64,000 nucleotides of DNA from Plazaster borealis (Eukaryota; Echinodermata; Asteroidea; Forcipulatida; Labidiasteridae): NCBI GenBank assembly GCA_021014325.1, contig CM037463.1:6207001-6271000 (forward strand). The letters run 5' to 3'. The notes below the pieces were generated by a model. That model did not search any database and was not told the DNA's origin. It saw only the letters and a list, made by a program, of their open reading frames with translations. The position numbers and the translations under genes were made by a program. Below, piece by piece: positions 51,876-64,000 of the stretch (position 1 is the stretch's first letter; the number at the start of each line of letters is the position of its first letter).

Positions 51876-52936
51876 ATCTGGAAAAATGATGTTTGAAGTA
51901 ATGCCTCCAATTCTCACTACCAAATTGGTTGACATTAACTAAATTATTTTTCCAACCGCAAGATCACAACACTTAACCCTATAATTAAGAACGGGCTTTT
52001 TCGACCTGGGAACAACTTTGAAGGCTACTTTCTGATTTCACCACTGATCTCACAGACAAAATGAAAAAAATATGGCTGCCAACCTTTCCGACATGTTGAA
52101 TTCCCGTAATAAATTTTAAATATCGTAACGTGATGTTTTATGACCAATAGTTTTACAGAAGAGGGGGGGGGGGGGCTATATACATTTACTTGCTATCCTT
52201 CGGATGGGACATTAACCCGTAGGTCCCTTGTACTAGGGTTGGTAGTGCACGTAAAAGAACCCAGAACACTTATCATGGAAGAGTATAGGGGTTAACCACA
52301 GTGTTTCTGGTTCACATAGCAAGCACCCTTGTTTACAGGTTTCCTCAGGCTTGCGAGCTACATTGCAGTTCACTTATGAGGCATCCTTGGTTTCATTACC
52401 AGAAATATATAATAACATAATAATAATAGCCTATTATATTAATAATTATTTGTACAATATAAAATGTAAACATTTTCAAGTTTCCATGGTAGCAGTAGAC
52501 CGCCTTTTCCCCCCTTTTTACTATTTTTTTTTACGGTTATGATCATAAAAAAATATTTTGGAAATGTCACAAAATTTGGCGGCAGTCGGCCTCGGGGGGC
52601 CTGCCCCTACGGTCCTATAGGGTTAGTGTGATTTGTGTTTTCCTTGCGAGCGGCAATAGCCCTATATTCTAAAACAAAGAATGATCTGATGTTGAGATGT
52701 TGTGTTGGTGCCCATCGCTTTAATTCATAGCTGGAAAATGTTCCCACTTATGATTCAATGTATAGGCCTAACCTTCGTCGAGTCGATCATGTTTTTCTTA
52801 AGTGGATTGGTGTTTTTGCAAGTTCCGGACTCCCGTAGGTATTCACCTAACACAGACACCTGGTCTCAGTGCCGCGCACAAGGAAAAAAAAAAAACACCA
52901 CATTTAATGGTCATAATGCGAACCCGTGTCTGGTTA

Positions 52937-52972
<36 letters not shown>

Positions 52973-53150
52973 AGTTCTGTGAAGCCAAGGCTTCCCGGAA
53001 AAGCGAACTTAAACTAGACTAGCCAATAACCACATGGAGAGAAGACAAGTAAGGAAGTTTTAGGTTTAAATGTGGGAGGAGAGAAGTAACCCAAGAGAAA
53101 ATCCTCTCAATCAGTATAGTGACTAAACATCCAGTCCAGATAATGGCCCT
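51876..53150. other. Non-genic stretch
   Basis: G-run near 52164, a (GATT)n microsatellite at 52938-52972, otherwise nothing recognised. Confidence 0.45.
52938..52972. repeat. (GATT)n microsatellite
   Basis: About eight perfect GATT tetramers. Confidence 0.92.
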
Positions 53151-53320
53151 GGGCTCGATTTCACAAAGAGTTAAGATTGATCGTAACTGCAAATCCATCG
53201 CAGTTGCTTAGCAAAGAGTGATGTCACAATACAAATCACAATGGTAATACTGATAACTCATTTTCAGATGAATCCTAGTGCTTTGTGAAGTCGACCCCTG
53301 GTGGGATTCGAACCTGGGTC
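53151..53320. repeat. Foldback element next to a tRNA box-B segment
   Basis: The left end GGGCTCGATTTCACAAAGAG pairs with the right end AGTGCTTTGTGAAGTCGACCCC at 53277-53298. Immediately after, the minus strand reads GACCCAGGTTCGAATCCCAC (53301-53320), a textbook T-arm with box B. A composite SINE/MITE is likely; no intact tRNA is seen. Confidence 0.6.
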
Positions 53321-55033
53321 CTAGAGATGGAAGGCGAGGAAAGAAACCATTACGCGAACCCGACTAGTTGGGTGCACTGTTCTGAGGGTAGTGACCAACT
53401 TCATGAAAACAACACAATGGAATGTGCGTGGATATTAGTAACCTCGTGCATATCAACCAGTTTACACTACCCCCGTATATACTCTGATAAAAACAATTTC
53501 CAACCAATCGCTTTCACAAAATAATTAGGTAATATTTCATGCATCCTAAAAGAAAATTCGTTCTCTTTCTTTTCTGTTGAGGTTTGTTTTCGAATCTTGC
53601 TGATCTTTGTGAAGAATAAACATGTCCGCTGTACAAACAAGGGGCCAGACTAATATTTCCCTGGCCTCATTTTTTTATTTTATTTTATTTTTTTTAAATT
53701 TATTTATTTATTTATTTTTTTTTGGGGGGGGGTAAGTAGATTTCAACGAGAGACATGGTTCAGATTTTACGGAAATACTGTCTATCTCGATCAAATAAAA
53801 ACAATGTAGATTTCAAACTCATCTGTGACTCCCTTAGAAACATCTGTTCTTCTTCCTACACTCTGAGCATTTTGAAACTGTTCGGTTCAATTGTATGGGT
53901 TGGAGAGTTCAGTCTCCAAAAGATCTACAAAATGACCCATCGTCTTTCTTTAAATTTTGATTTTTTTTCTCTGTTGTAGCAATGCAGACTTTAGCCCAAG
54001 CCCAAACTTGAGTTTGAAGACACATTATCATAATTTTGAAACATTACTAGATAAATAGTTTGCTTGAATGGGTATCTCGAAACTGGCATAACATCATGTA
54101 TTTGTAGAAAACAAAAATACCGTGATGTACGAAATCAACATGACCTGTTTGATTAATAGTCGCATGATTGTTTGCGACTTTCGATTTTTCGATTCTGATT
54201 AGGGGACCGAAATGAAGACAACGTGTTTATTTTACGAATTGATTGGAGACCCCTGACTTAATTTTTGGCACGCTTCGCCTCGTCGACAGTAACAACTTGG
54301 AAATCGAATCACCGCTAGCTTTGCGCGTCACGTTTTAACGTCCTGGGATCGATGCCAATGCGATACGCAACCCAGGCAGCGGACTGCTGCGTCAAAAGTA
54401 CACGGCAGAGTCACGTCCGGGCTTAACCCGTTTTGATTTCTCTTCGACCCGCAGGAGAAATGAATTACCCCTGGGGGTAAAAGCAATTCACTACGTGACA
54501 CTAACAACACGATCTATGGTATACACATACAGTGGTCATAATACTGTCAGTGAAGTTGAAGTGCACAACTATTTGAGACACGTTATGAATTGTTCATGTG
54601 CATTGACGCTTCATTTTGTCCCCACACAAATTCCTTTAAGCTTTGAATTTTACATGGACTGTTAAAACCCCCCATCTTATTTGCTAATAATAGTACACGT
54701 CTCTGATATTATTTTGATCAAAATTAAAGAACAAGACATCAAACCTTAAAGTGGAAATTGGTTGGCCATTGGAAAATTGTTGCTCAACAATCTTTATAAT
54801 TAATTTTCTACTTTCTTTTTAGGATTGCTTTTTGTACACCCGTGAATATCTGTTATATCAGCTATAACTGTGGCTGCCATCAACCACGTGATTTTTAAAA
54901 GTACAAATAAAAATGAATTTACTCAACCATGTTTGTGGATCACATTATGCATCGGTGACGCTACACAATACTGAATTGTTTTAATGAAATATAAATACCA
55001 CTTGTGCGAGAAATTGCCAAATTTACGTCAGAG

Positions 55034-55041
55034 TGACGTCA
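55034..55041. promoter_or_regulatory. Full palindromic CRE (TGACGTCA)
   Basis: A perfect cAMP-response element palindrome sits about 100 bases upstream of an ATG-to-donor candidate exon at 55140, with an ATGCAAAA octamer-like word between them. That layout suggests a promoter, but a single 8-bp word can arise by chance. Confidence 0.3.
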
Positions 55042-55139
55042 TCATTGATTAAATATTTCTTCGCAACTGACTTTATTGAGCAGACTCTTTATGCAAAATC
55101 TACGCTCTACTCTCGAGTCTAGCTGATGCATTGAGCAAA

Positions 55140-55179
55140 ATGGCCGCCATCGGGTTGCACCGCCTGGACCTTGTTGGAT
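55140..55179 (+). CDS. Candidate first coding exon (weak)
   Basis: AAAATGGCCGCCATCGG gives MAAIGLHRLDLVG and then a GTGAGT donor at 55180, phase 1. The ATGGCCGCC context is also a YY1-like core promoter word. No downstream exon could be linked. Confidence 0.25.
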
Positions 55180-55778
55180 GTGAGTATATAGGTCTATATG
55201 TCACATTCATTGCATTAAGCTGCGTCTGTTCATTTGTGGCAAACGAACTGCGATACAATAATGACGGTCTGTTATCATAGTGAATGTAATCACCATGCGA
55301 GAAGAGGTAACTCATTTCAAGAAAATAATAGCTTCAACCTTAATAAAATCGCAAAAACTTTCATCGAATTTTGAAGAACCCCCCCCCCGCAACACAACAA
55401 CAACAACTCTGAAATGCATCATTACGCAGCAATAACTAAGGCTTAGTGTAAAAACTACCTTGTTTTGTTTTGTTATTTTTAAAAGAAAATAATTTACACA
55501 TTTTTCCTTCTTTTCCGATCATGATTTTGGCATCAATATACCAGTACATTTATTCCCTTCTTTGTCGGAAGTAAGATTCCAGACACAATTTCCCCTCATT
55601 AGTTGTCCTTGAAGAATTCCACAACTGAAGGGACATATGTGCAAAATAATCACTTAATAACAACATTGAAATGTTTGTGAAGATGTTTGTGAGTTCCAAT
55701 GCCACTTTTAGACCACCCAACATAGTTATAAGGAAGAAGCATTTAGGTTTGGAGCTACTAGGTACAGGGAGGAGGCTA

Positions 55779-56152
55779 TTAAAGGCATCGTACACGTTTG
55801 GAAATTGTCAAAGACCAGTGTTCTCACTTGGTGTATCCCAACATATGCATAAAATAACAAGCCTGTGAACATTTGGGCTCAATTGGTCATCGAAGTTGCA
55901 AGAAAATGATGAAAGAAAAAACACCCTTGTACAAATTTGTGTGCTTTCAGATAGAATAATAAAAACTTCTTGCAAGAAGTTTTTATTATTTTAGTGAGAA
56001 ATTGCCTCTTTTTCAAAAACTACGTTACTTCAGAGGGAGTCGTTTCTCACAATGTTTTATACTATCAACAGCTCTCTGTTGCTCGTTACCAAGTCAGTTT
56101 TTATGCTAATATATATATTGAGTAATTACCAAACGTGTACGATGCCTTTAAA
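55779..56152 (-). repeat. MITE family D copy, reverse orientation
   Basis: TTAAAGGCATCGTACACGTT to AACGTGTACGATGCCTTTAA, the best preserved terminal repeats in the window, with the AAACTTCTTGCAAGAAGTTT palindrome in the middle. Confidence 0.85.
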
Positions 56153-59100
56153 CACCATACTAATTTAAAAACAGGGTGTACATCCATCTAGGTCTGGAGT
56201 TACAATACATCAGTTTTCTGAAACTTGCTTGGTTGTTAAAACCAAACCCTATCCCAACGCTTCAAACCCCACAACAAATTTAAATAAATATATAAATAAA
56301 TAAATAAGAAATTATAAGTAATATAATTTTTTTTAAAATAAAGTCGCATTCATTTTGTTATAGACGGAACTGCCAATGTTTCGATTTCCGAACGGATATC
56401 ACACCCTTGTAAACTAAAACAATAGAATCCGGATTTGAAGGACATTTATTGGGACATGATTCCGAATGAGAAGACAATGGTCTATGACAAATTATTCAGT
56501 GTGCTGATATAAAATTATTCTTATTTTTATTCTATATAAATTGTTTGATAAACTGTAAAAGGTCAGCTGTACTTTACCGTCACGATTTTCAGTTCAATCT
56601 ATGTTTGCTTTCGTTTTGAGAGACCATATTCTAAACAAAATAATTATTTATGCACAAACATGAGATTTGCTTTTTTCGGAACTGTTGCTGATAATTCAGT
56701 TATGAATATGGTTCATTAGCTAGATATAGTTCGGGTGAAACATAGCTTTTGTATACGAACCTTTTGACAGTCAAGGTTATGACATTGTGCACTAACCTTT
56801 TGACAGACAAGGTTACGACATAGCATTTGTACACTAAGGAGACAAGACAATGTAAAGACAATGTGTTGATTGGTTTGATCTACGGTAAAGTGATATGCAA
56901 CCCTTCAATGTTTTTAAAGTGGATATCAACAGATACAACGACTCATCCAACTTGTGTGAATTTTGTTTGCCCTCCCGTTAGCGCAGTAACTTTAAAGCTT
57001 TTACAGGTTTCGATAACAAGCGGATATTTTGGGTTGGCTCATTTTTGGTCTGCTTTAGCCTTCACCTTTCCCTTGACACTTTCGATTCCTGTGTACCGCA
57101 TTCTTGTAAGTCTCAACCGGTTTCAAGGGGTTTTTTGTTTGTTTTGCAATTGACTCGTCGCTTCCTCTTGTGTCCCATCGTTGTTTCCGATCTGGATGAG
57201 GATGCGATGATATCTCGACAAACGCCTGAATTCCATTCAGAATTCCTGGTCACATAATGCCAAATGTAAGTATGTCTATTTATAGGCTCTAGGACTGCAC
57301 CACATGTGATGTACCACATGGATCACAGCGTGAAGACAGCACAGTCGGAGGTCAAGAACTGAAGAGAAATCTCTCAATAAATGTGTCATTTCTTCAATTT
57401 GAACAGATTCCAGGCTGGTAGGAACCACGCTATTTTAAACGTACTTTTGTTTGTAACTCGAGGCGGAGTGAAGTTAGTAGCTTGTAGCTTCAGCAAGACA
57501 AAAAATGCTCCCTTACTCTCCAATACAAAATAAAACGTGGGAGAACAACATCAATATATTCCAAGTGTTGGGGAAATGATTTAAACCGCCATTACAAGTT
57601 GATGGAAGTTACCGTACTTGTTGAATTCTCTTTAGCGTCCACCAAAAAGTTGGCCCACTTATCCTTTTTTATATCAGTTTGGAAGCGTCTTTGAAGCGTA
57701 ATTTTAAAGTCCCCCCCCCAAAAAAAGGAGAGAAAAACAAAACAAAAACAACAATAACAACAGCAGCAGCAGCAGCAACGACACATATTTAATAAAATAC
57801 AGATAAAAAAGTAGGTTGTTAGGCCTAATAAATAACAATAAATAAATAAATTAATAAATCAAATATAAATAAATAAATTAACTAATTAATTACTTAATGA
57901 ATGTATAACCAATTTGCATTTTGACAAGAGTGAAATAATGGATAATGAAAATTGTCCGTCATCATTTTTCAGAATTGGGTTGATGAGAAACTAACATTAA
58001 TAATCAATTTTCAATTCCACTATAGTCTCAAGAACAATGGTGCTTACCCAAAAAGTGGTTACAAATGAAGTTCAACTCTGATTCTACATCAGTTTGACAC
58101 CGATTCCGGTTCATAGGCTACCTCACCCAGAAATGGGTCAGGCCTCACGGGACCCGGATCCGGATCAATTCTGACCCAGACGTTTATAGAGTGTAAATTA
58201 GACTGGTAACAAAGTTACGTGTACTAAGGGATCAGAGCCAACCAAACATACAACAGTCCATGGCATGTGTAGTCGGTGATGGCAGTCAGAAAGAAATGAC
58301 CTAATACATATATATTGTACATCAGATATTTGTATAATGCCTCTGGAGACTCTTGTTGTAGACAATTTACTTTACTTTGCATGTTTGACTATTCTGTCGA
58401 ACTTAATCCGACCCTGAGACCTCACATTTCCCGAACTACAAAATGAGAACCGTAGTCAACACCTGACATTCTTGTAACGTAACACATTTTTGACATTTCA
58501 TTTGCAGTTTTCACACGTAAATTCACGAGTGGATACCAACACCACATATACATATTTCTGACCACTTTTGTCTCATGAGGAAACCTGTAGTGACCACAGT
58601 GCCTAAAACTGCCATAGAGTATGGATATCAAAATACATTCTCAATCACGGCACTATATAACTCAATAAAGAAAATTAAGATAAAGGCACAATGGAGGTGA
58701 ATTTAATGGGTATTTTCTGCGAGACAGTCAGTGGTTGGTATCAGTCAAATAATCAGTTGAATAACCGTATGCATAGTTAGCCTGCAATTGTCCCAGTCAT
58801 TTTTTTTAGGGGCAACCATGATTCTGTACAGTAAAGGTAAGTGTTCTTGGTTCATTGCATATGATCTGAACAGCACAAACGGACCTTTTTATTCAAGTAA
58901 CAAAGGGGGTTATAGGGGTCCAATAGCTTTGATCAAGCAATACTAAGTCATTCCTCCTGTCTGTCGATGTAGGTTTAACCTGCAACGAGGGAGGTGGGCA
59001 TTTAAAAAAAATGGACAAAGCTATCCAACAAAGTTTTCCTTGTTCAAGTTGTACTCACCGGGGGATAGCTACAATTAAAGACCACAAAACAAACAAAAAC

Positions 59101-59702
59101 TGGAAGGTTATACGAAGTTTCACATGCTGACTGTGGTGGCGTTTTGTTTGCGTTTGAACTTATTTTCGATTTATTTGTATCCGGTTAAAAGAATAAAAGG
59201 ATTTGTGTATGTGTGAGGGATATATTGAGATTAAGTTTAACTCTATCATGTGAAAACAAATTGCTGCTGCAGAGAAATAAGTTTCAATAAATTTTGCCAA
59301 ATGAGTCCTAACGCAAATTATCATCATTCAGCTTCTTGCTATATAGGCCTATAGACCCCCTATAAGGTCCTCATCTTTGCAGTAATTCTCATTGCTAATA
59401 TAGGCCTGCTGCTACGATAGCCCAGGTTAAATGGGCCTGTAAGGGCCTACTATGTAAACATATTAACTTGGAAATATTATGCTAACTCTCCTGACATTAT
59501 ATTTTAGCTTTGCTTATTATTTGAGTGATTTACCGTTTAATGCTGGACCTTTGATTATTCACAATTACCTATAGGGGAAGTGTATATCATGAATACTTTA
59601 TTTTGTGCATTAAAGTATTGTGCCTCATTTACTGTTTTATTGTTTGGTATCTTATCCTGCTGGCTACAAATTAAACCTTTGCAGATTAATGGAGTTTGCT
59701 TC
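56153..59702. other. Non-genic stretch
   Basis: AAAT-rich tracts at 56280-56300 and 57828-57890, (CAG)n at 57758-57777, a family F remnant at about 58095-58195 and a tiny exon candidate at 58810-58836. No gene recognised. Confidence 0.4.
58095..58195 (-). repeat. Foldback element family F, partial copy 2
   Basis: GGGTCAGGCCTCACGGGACC, CCGGATCAATTCTGACCCAG and TTTATAGAGTGT match the complement of 12405-12480. Confidence 0.55.
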
Positions 59703-60114
59703 TTTAAAGGTAGAGTCATACTTTTGTAATGAAAAGAAATTGCGTATTTTTTCCCCGAAAGTCTGCGTGTTATAAAGACAGTAATGGTAATATTATAAGC
59801 ATCCTGCGAAATTATTTCATCTGAATTGCCCATGTAGATTAAAAATCACAAATTATGTGGGAAATTCCCGTGTTGTCCGTTTGATTGATTCCATCAAAAC
59901 GGCCAGAGATGCGGTTGGTACCCGCTGTCACCTCGCTAAACAATTGGTTCGACGTATTTGATGAAAATACTGTGGACATTTTTTGCTGTTTTTTCAACAA
60001 GTAGGCACTGAATTTAACCGAAACGTTCACAGATGACTATTGTATCTAGCTTGACAATTGTGCCTATAAATCAGCATTACGTTAACAAAAACCAAACGAT
60101 GACCCTTCATTTAA
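59703..60114. repeat. MITE family E, copy 2
   Basis: TTTAAAGGTAGAGTCATACT at the left, GATGACCCTTCATTTAAGG at the right, with CCAGAGATGCGGTTGGTACC inside as in the copy at 34341. Confidence 0.7.
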
Positions 60115-60382
60115 GGTTGGGTACACCGTTCATTTTTATGAAATGTTATTGTGAAATTAAAGTATTCTGGTGTCAAATATTAGAAAGGCGCCTTGCCAAG
60201 TGAAAGCAACTGCATTTTGAGAACTTTGACACCTTAAACTCGATCTTCGTGCAACGTCATCAACTGACTCAACTTTGTATAAAAACATGTATTTCCAGAA
60301 TTATTGTTATCCGACGGCAACGTTTTTCTTAGCATGTGCGAAACTTTTATTAATTGCATAATATTTGTATGGACTCAATAGT

Positions 60383-60739
60383 TTAAAGGTACTGAACACG
60401 TTTGGTAATTGTCAAAGACCAGTGTTCTCACTTGGTGTATCCCAACATATGCATAAAATAACAAGCCTGTGAAAATTTGGGCTCAATCGGTCATCGAAGT
60501 TGCAAGAAAATGATGAAAGAAAAAACACCCTTGTACAAATTTGGAATAAAAACTTCCTGCAAGAAGTTTTTATTATTTTAGTGAGAAATTACCTCTTTCT
60601 CAAAAACTACGTTACTTCAGAGGGAGTCGTTTCTCACAATGTTTAATACTATCAACAGCTCTCCGTTGCTCGTTACCAAGTACGTTTTTATGCTAATAGA
60701 TATCTTGAGTAATTACCAAACGTGTATCAGTGCCTTTAA
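60383..60739 (-). repeat. MITE family D copy, reverse orientation
   Basis: TTAAAGGTACTGAACACGTT to AACGTGTATCAGTGCCTTTAA, interior as in the 55779 copy but lacking about 20 bases just before the AAGAAG palindrome. Confidence 0.82.
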
Positions 60740-63413
60740 AGCTTTATGAACAAGAAATGGGACGTAATTCAGAGTAAATCGCAGGCGCCTTACGCACCTC
60801 AAGTGAAATGTTTGTAATGTGCCGACCGATGCAGAATCTAACTGATACAGATCCTTCTTTGTGTTTGTTTTACTGTGCGTAACAAAATATATAATAATAA
60901 AAAAGTTTCTTTTATAATAAATGCCATGGAGGTTGCATTTTTGTGATGTGGTACATTGTTGCAGGCACTTAGTTTGTTTGAGCTTACACTTGCCCCTGGG
61001 CAATGGAGATTCTTTAGAACTTTATTATTGTATTTTGGATTTTTTTGACCGAAAAGGGAAAAATCTTCTTGATGAATAGACTTGCTAAAAGTAGTTAAAA
61101 GACTATTGTTAAAAGTAATGGGGTCTCGCTGTACTGAATGCAAACTATTTAAAAGTAATGTTAATTCAACCCAAAAATTACGATATTGTTGACAGTGTGA
61201 CAAATATTTTAGTTGGAATTTTTAACACCGTGAAATATTTAGGTATTGTATGTAAATGTAGTATCTTGGGTCTGGGGCGATATTGGCAATATGAGACTTT
61301 AAAAGACTGAAAAACTGAAACATTTTTGGGACACGACAAGATTATCAAAAAAACTGTTTTTAAACTCAAAGATTTTCTCAGGGTTTTTCATTTTAATTAA
61401 TTTGGGGTTGAACAAAGAAAAAGCACATTCCCAACATTTTAAAAAATTTACTGAGACAGTTTACCTTTTGGTTAGTTACTTGGCTTTTCATTTTATAAAT
61501 GTTTTTTTTGTGTTATTATTTGTTTGTTTGTTGGGAGTGTTTGTAAGTTTGTTGTTGTTTTACATTCGTAGCAAAATTAAATCAACTTGGGGAGGCTTTT
61601 AATTATTTCCGCTTCAAGAGAAAAATAACTGGGTAATTTAATCAAAACATGCAAACACGGTACTCATAAACCAACGAGTGTTTGCAAGAAAGCACTTAAA
61701 AGCTTCTGGGTTTGCAATGTTATCAAAGTTCTTATTTTGACCAAGTAAGATGTTTACAGCATAAATGTCAAGTTAGTTAAATAGTGTTCAGTGATATAGA
61801 GTAAGCTGACTTATTTACATAAATCCGCATATCTTCCTATGGCAATAATGTGGTTTGAATTCAACTTCCAAACTGAATTCGACATAAGGCCTAAAAAATA
61901 GGCATATATACGTTCTTATACAGACCCATTCGTTCGTATTAATAATACAAAAAACAAACATGTTTGTGAAAAGAAGTCACAAATCGGTTACTCTGCAGCC
62001 GGTCTCGAGGGCATCTTATAACTATACGTTTCTGGAAAACAAATTTTAAAAATAGAAAAAAAAAGAAAACAAGAAAGAATCTCATTATAATGTCTCAGTT
62101 GAATTCGTTTATTCACCAGATATATTTATAACCCGCGCAGTTGAACAACCTATATGTAGCAAGCGACCAGTCATGTCATATTATAGCAGCGTGCAGACCT
62201 TCATCTGATTAAATGTTACAGTATTTTTCATTAAATTTGCAGAGAGAGCATGCTTTGCTGGCATCACCCTGTTTTTAGCCAAGCATCGCCGTTCATCCTC
62301 CGATTACAATGACAGGGGCCTAGTAACGCATGGTGGCATTTAATCATAGCATAGGCAGAACTCTTCGAAACAGTCAGTGCAACCAAGATGATGCAAGTTT
62401 AGTCATCTCCCATCTTTAGTTTTGGTTTTCTTAGTGTTCACTAAGACATTATTATTCTCTGTTATAATGAAATATCTTGATAATTGGCCTTAGGGGTAGA
62501 AACCCAAGTGTTTCCACTTTGTTTGTTTGTTGGGGTGTTTGGGTATTCGGGTGTTTGTTTGTGTGTTTGCTTGTTGATGCTGTAGTTGTTGTTAGGGGTG
62601 TTTAGTTATAAGTATATTTATTTATTTATGTTTTGTTTAGTTAGTGAGTTATTTTGGGGTGCATCCCTTTTCATTGAGTTAGCTACTTGATTATTAAAAC
62701 AGAGAGACCAACAACTAAAGGTGCAGTTATGATGACTGGTGGAAAATTTCTGTACTGTGATATGAACATTTGTACAAGGTAAAAATCAATAAAAGAAGCT
62801 CTTAACTGATGGCAATGACCCGGCCTGTTGATTGAACAATTAGTAGACCTGGATCGTGGAGGTTATGACGGATGATTGGTGGTGGTGGGGGGAAGGGGGG
62901 GGGGGTTATAATTTATATAAGATAATCCATGTTGAGATTTCGCCTACGGTTTTTAACTGAAATATGAGGAGTGTAAAGCGGGAATACATCCGGTATGTAT
63001 GTAAAGGCTACATTGTTGCCACGGAAACGTAAGAAGTTGTTTTGGATACGCTAAATACGCGCGTCATGAGTAACATAACCAATACAACCAAGCAGAGAGC
63101 AGTCAAGATTTTGCTTAAATTTTTTTGTTTATTTTGGGGGTATTTGTTCGTTTAGTTGTGTATTAATCTCCCAATTACGGCGGGTGGCTATATCGCAATA
63201 GTGTTAGATATTTCCAAACTGAAGTTATTTGGACTGGTTTATATAGCGTTATTTTCCAGCCTTGTGTGTTTTTTTTCCTATCGCGAAGCAATCAAGAAAA
63301 GAAAAGTGCCAATTAAAGGCTTGAACAAGTTCGTCCAGCCTCTATGGTATTTTGATGCCCATTATTCAAAAAATGTAAGTAATGGCTGTTTATAGGTTGT
63401 ATAATATTATATA
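60740..63413. other. Non-genic stretch
   Basis: AT-rich DNA with G-run near 62884-62905 and GTTT-rich tracts near 61520 and 62521. No exon or RNA gene recognised. Confidence 0.45.
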
Positions 63414-63743
63414 TTTGGTTTGCGGTAACACGATGTGTATATCTTCTTGCTAGGTATGACTAGAGCAAGCTAGTCGAAACGTTGAGACCTATTTAGACTC
63501 ACTCCGCGACTCACTCCGCGACTGTAAGTCCCCGATCCACATAGCGAAAGTAGTCCCGCCCGTAAGTTCCTACCTCCCGCCCAGGTAGTAGTTAATAAGA
63601 AGGACAGTTCTTTTCAGAACTGAGAAGTCTCCCGAATTCCGAATACTCTACTCTGTGGCAGTAGAATAAAAAGCAAGACGAGTTCTCAAAGAACAAAATC
63701 TACCTAGCAAGTAGATATACACATGGTGTTACCGCAAACCAAC
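63414..63743. repeat. Foldback element with long inverted ends and ribozyme-like segment
   Basis: Terminal inverted repeats TTGGTTTGCGGTAACAC (63415-63431) and its complement (63726-63742) continue inward through ATGTGTATATC and CTTGCTAGGTA, about 45 bp in all. Inside lies GACTAG-AGCAAG-CTAGTC followed by GAAAC (63458-63480), a stem-loop plus GAAA arrangement resembling hammerhead stem II, a short tandem CTCACTCCGCGA pair and an AGTTCTTTTCAGAACT hairpin near 63607. Confidence 0.65.
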
Positions 63744-64000
63744 ATATATTGATACCTCACCATGCAATGCCTCAAATCCTATATAAAATATATTATAATA
63801 TACAGCACCCTTTAACAAAAATCAATACGTTTAATGTGGTAGCATTTCCAGGGCACCTGAGGCTAAACCAACTTCCATGATCCGTGAGGCTGCTTAATAC
63901 ACAACATTTGCTGAGTTAAAACAGATTTTGTCTAGCCAGGTACCTTCTCAAATTTCAAGCAACAATACTATAATTCACATAGAACTACCGGTATCAGGGA

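Larger units (their letters stand above)
53321..55778. other. Non-genic stretch with a possible promoter
   Basis: Low-complexity T-rich tract at 53669-53735. A GC-richer island at about 54270-54500 shows no exon. A CRE word and a short ATG exon candidate at 55034-55179 are listed separately. Confidence 0.4.

Noticed and set aside
63458..63480. Active hammerhead ribozyme
   Set aside because: The CTGANGA half of the core is absent in this copy; only the GAAA stem-loop resemblance remains, so it is kept as a finding rather than annotated as a ribozyme.

Overview
This 64 kb window is animal nuclear DNA: AT-rich, intron-rich, with spliced genes whose exons join in frame at GT/AG boundaries, and packed with short foldback (MITE-like) elements, tRNA-derived SINE copies and satellites. 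The repeat style and gene types suggest a marine invertebrate deuterostome, most likely an echinoderm such as a sea star. That assignment is inference from general appearance, not a database match.

Three protein-coding genes are well supported, all on the minus strand. (1) The left edge (1-842) holds the N-terminal coding exon of a BTB/Kelch-like protein, cut off by the window. It has a long Ser/Thr/Tyr-rich leader followed by the first half of a BTB fold. (2) 10364-15410 is a complete seven-exon secreted subtilase of the proteinase K type (376 aa), with signal peptide, I9 propeptide, intact Asp/His/Ser triad and oxyanion Asn. (3) 20813-36181 is a complete eight-exon type I membrane protein (320 aa) with two tandem thioredoxin folds. 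The first carries a CKNC redox motif; the second has lost CXXC. It ends with one transmembrane segment and a C-terminal KKGV di-lysine ER-retrieval signal, so it looks like a divergent TMX/PDI-type ER oxidoreductase.

The introns of gene 3 are unusual. Intron 5 contains a roughly 4.9 kb minisatellite (23290-28166) of 34-bp and 26-bp units on the order of 150 copies, open in all three forward frames. Intron 7 holds a roughly 155-172 bp tandem array. Other introns carry a 42-bp tandem repeat, a SINE, a hAT-like MITE and further foldback elements.

The right half (36.2-64 kb) has no confidently recognised gene. It contains many copies of several MITE families (including nested insertions and a TTAA-flanked piggyBac-like element), simple repeats, a palindrome-rich tandem region at 37.06-37.37 kb, a foldback element at the right edge with a ribozyme-like segment, and a few weak plus-strand candidate first exons (45466, 46283, 50044, 55140, 58810). 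The three genes have no visible functional link; they are simply neighbours.
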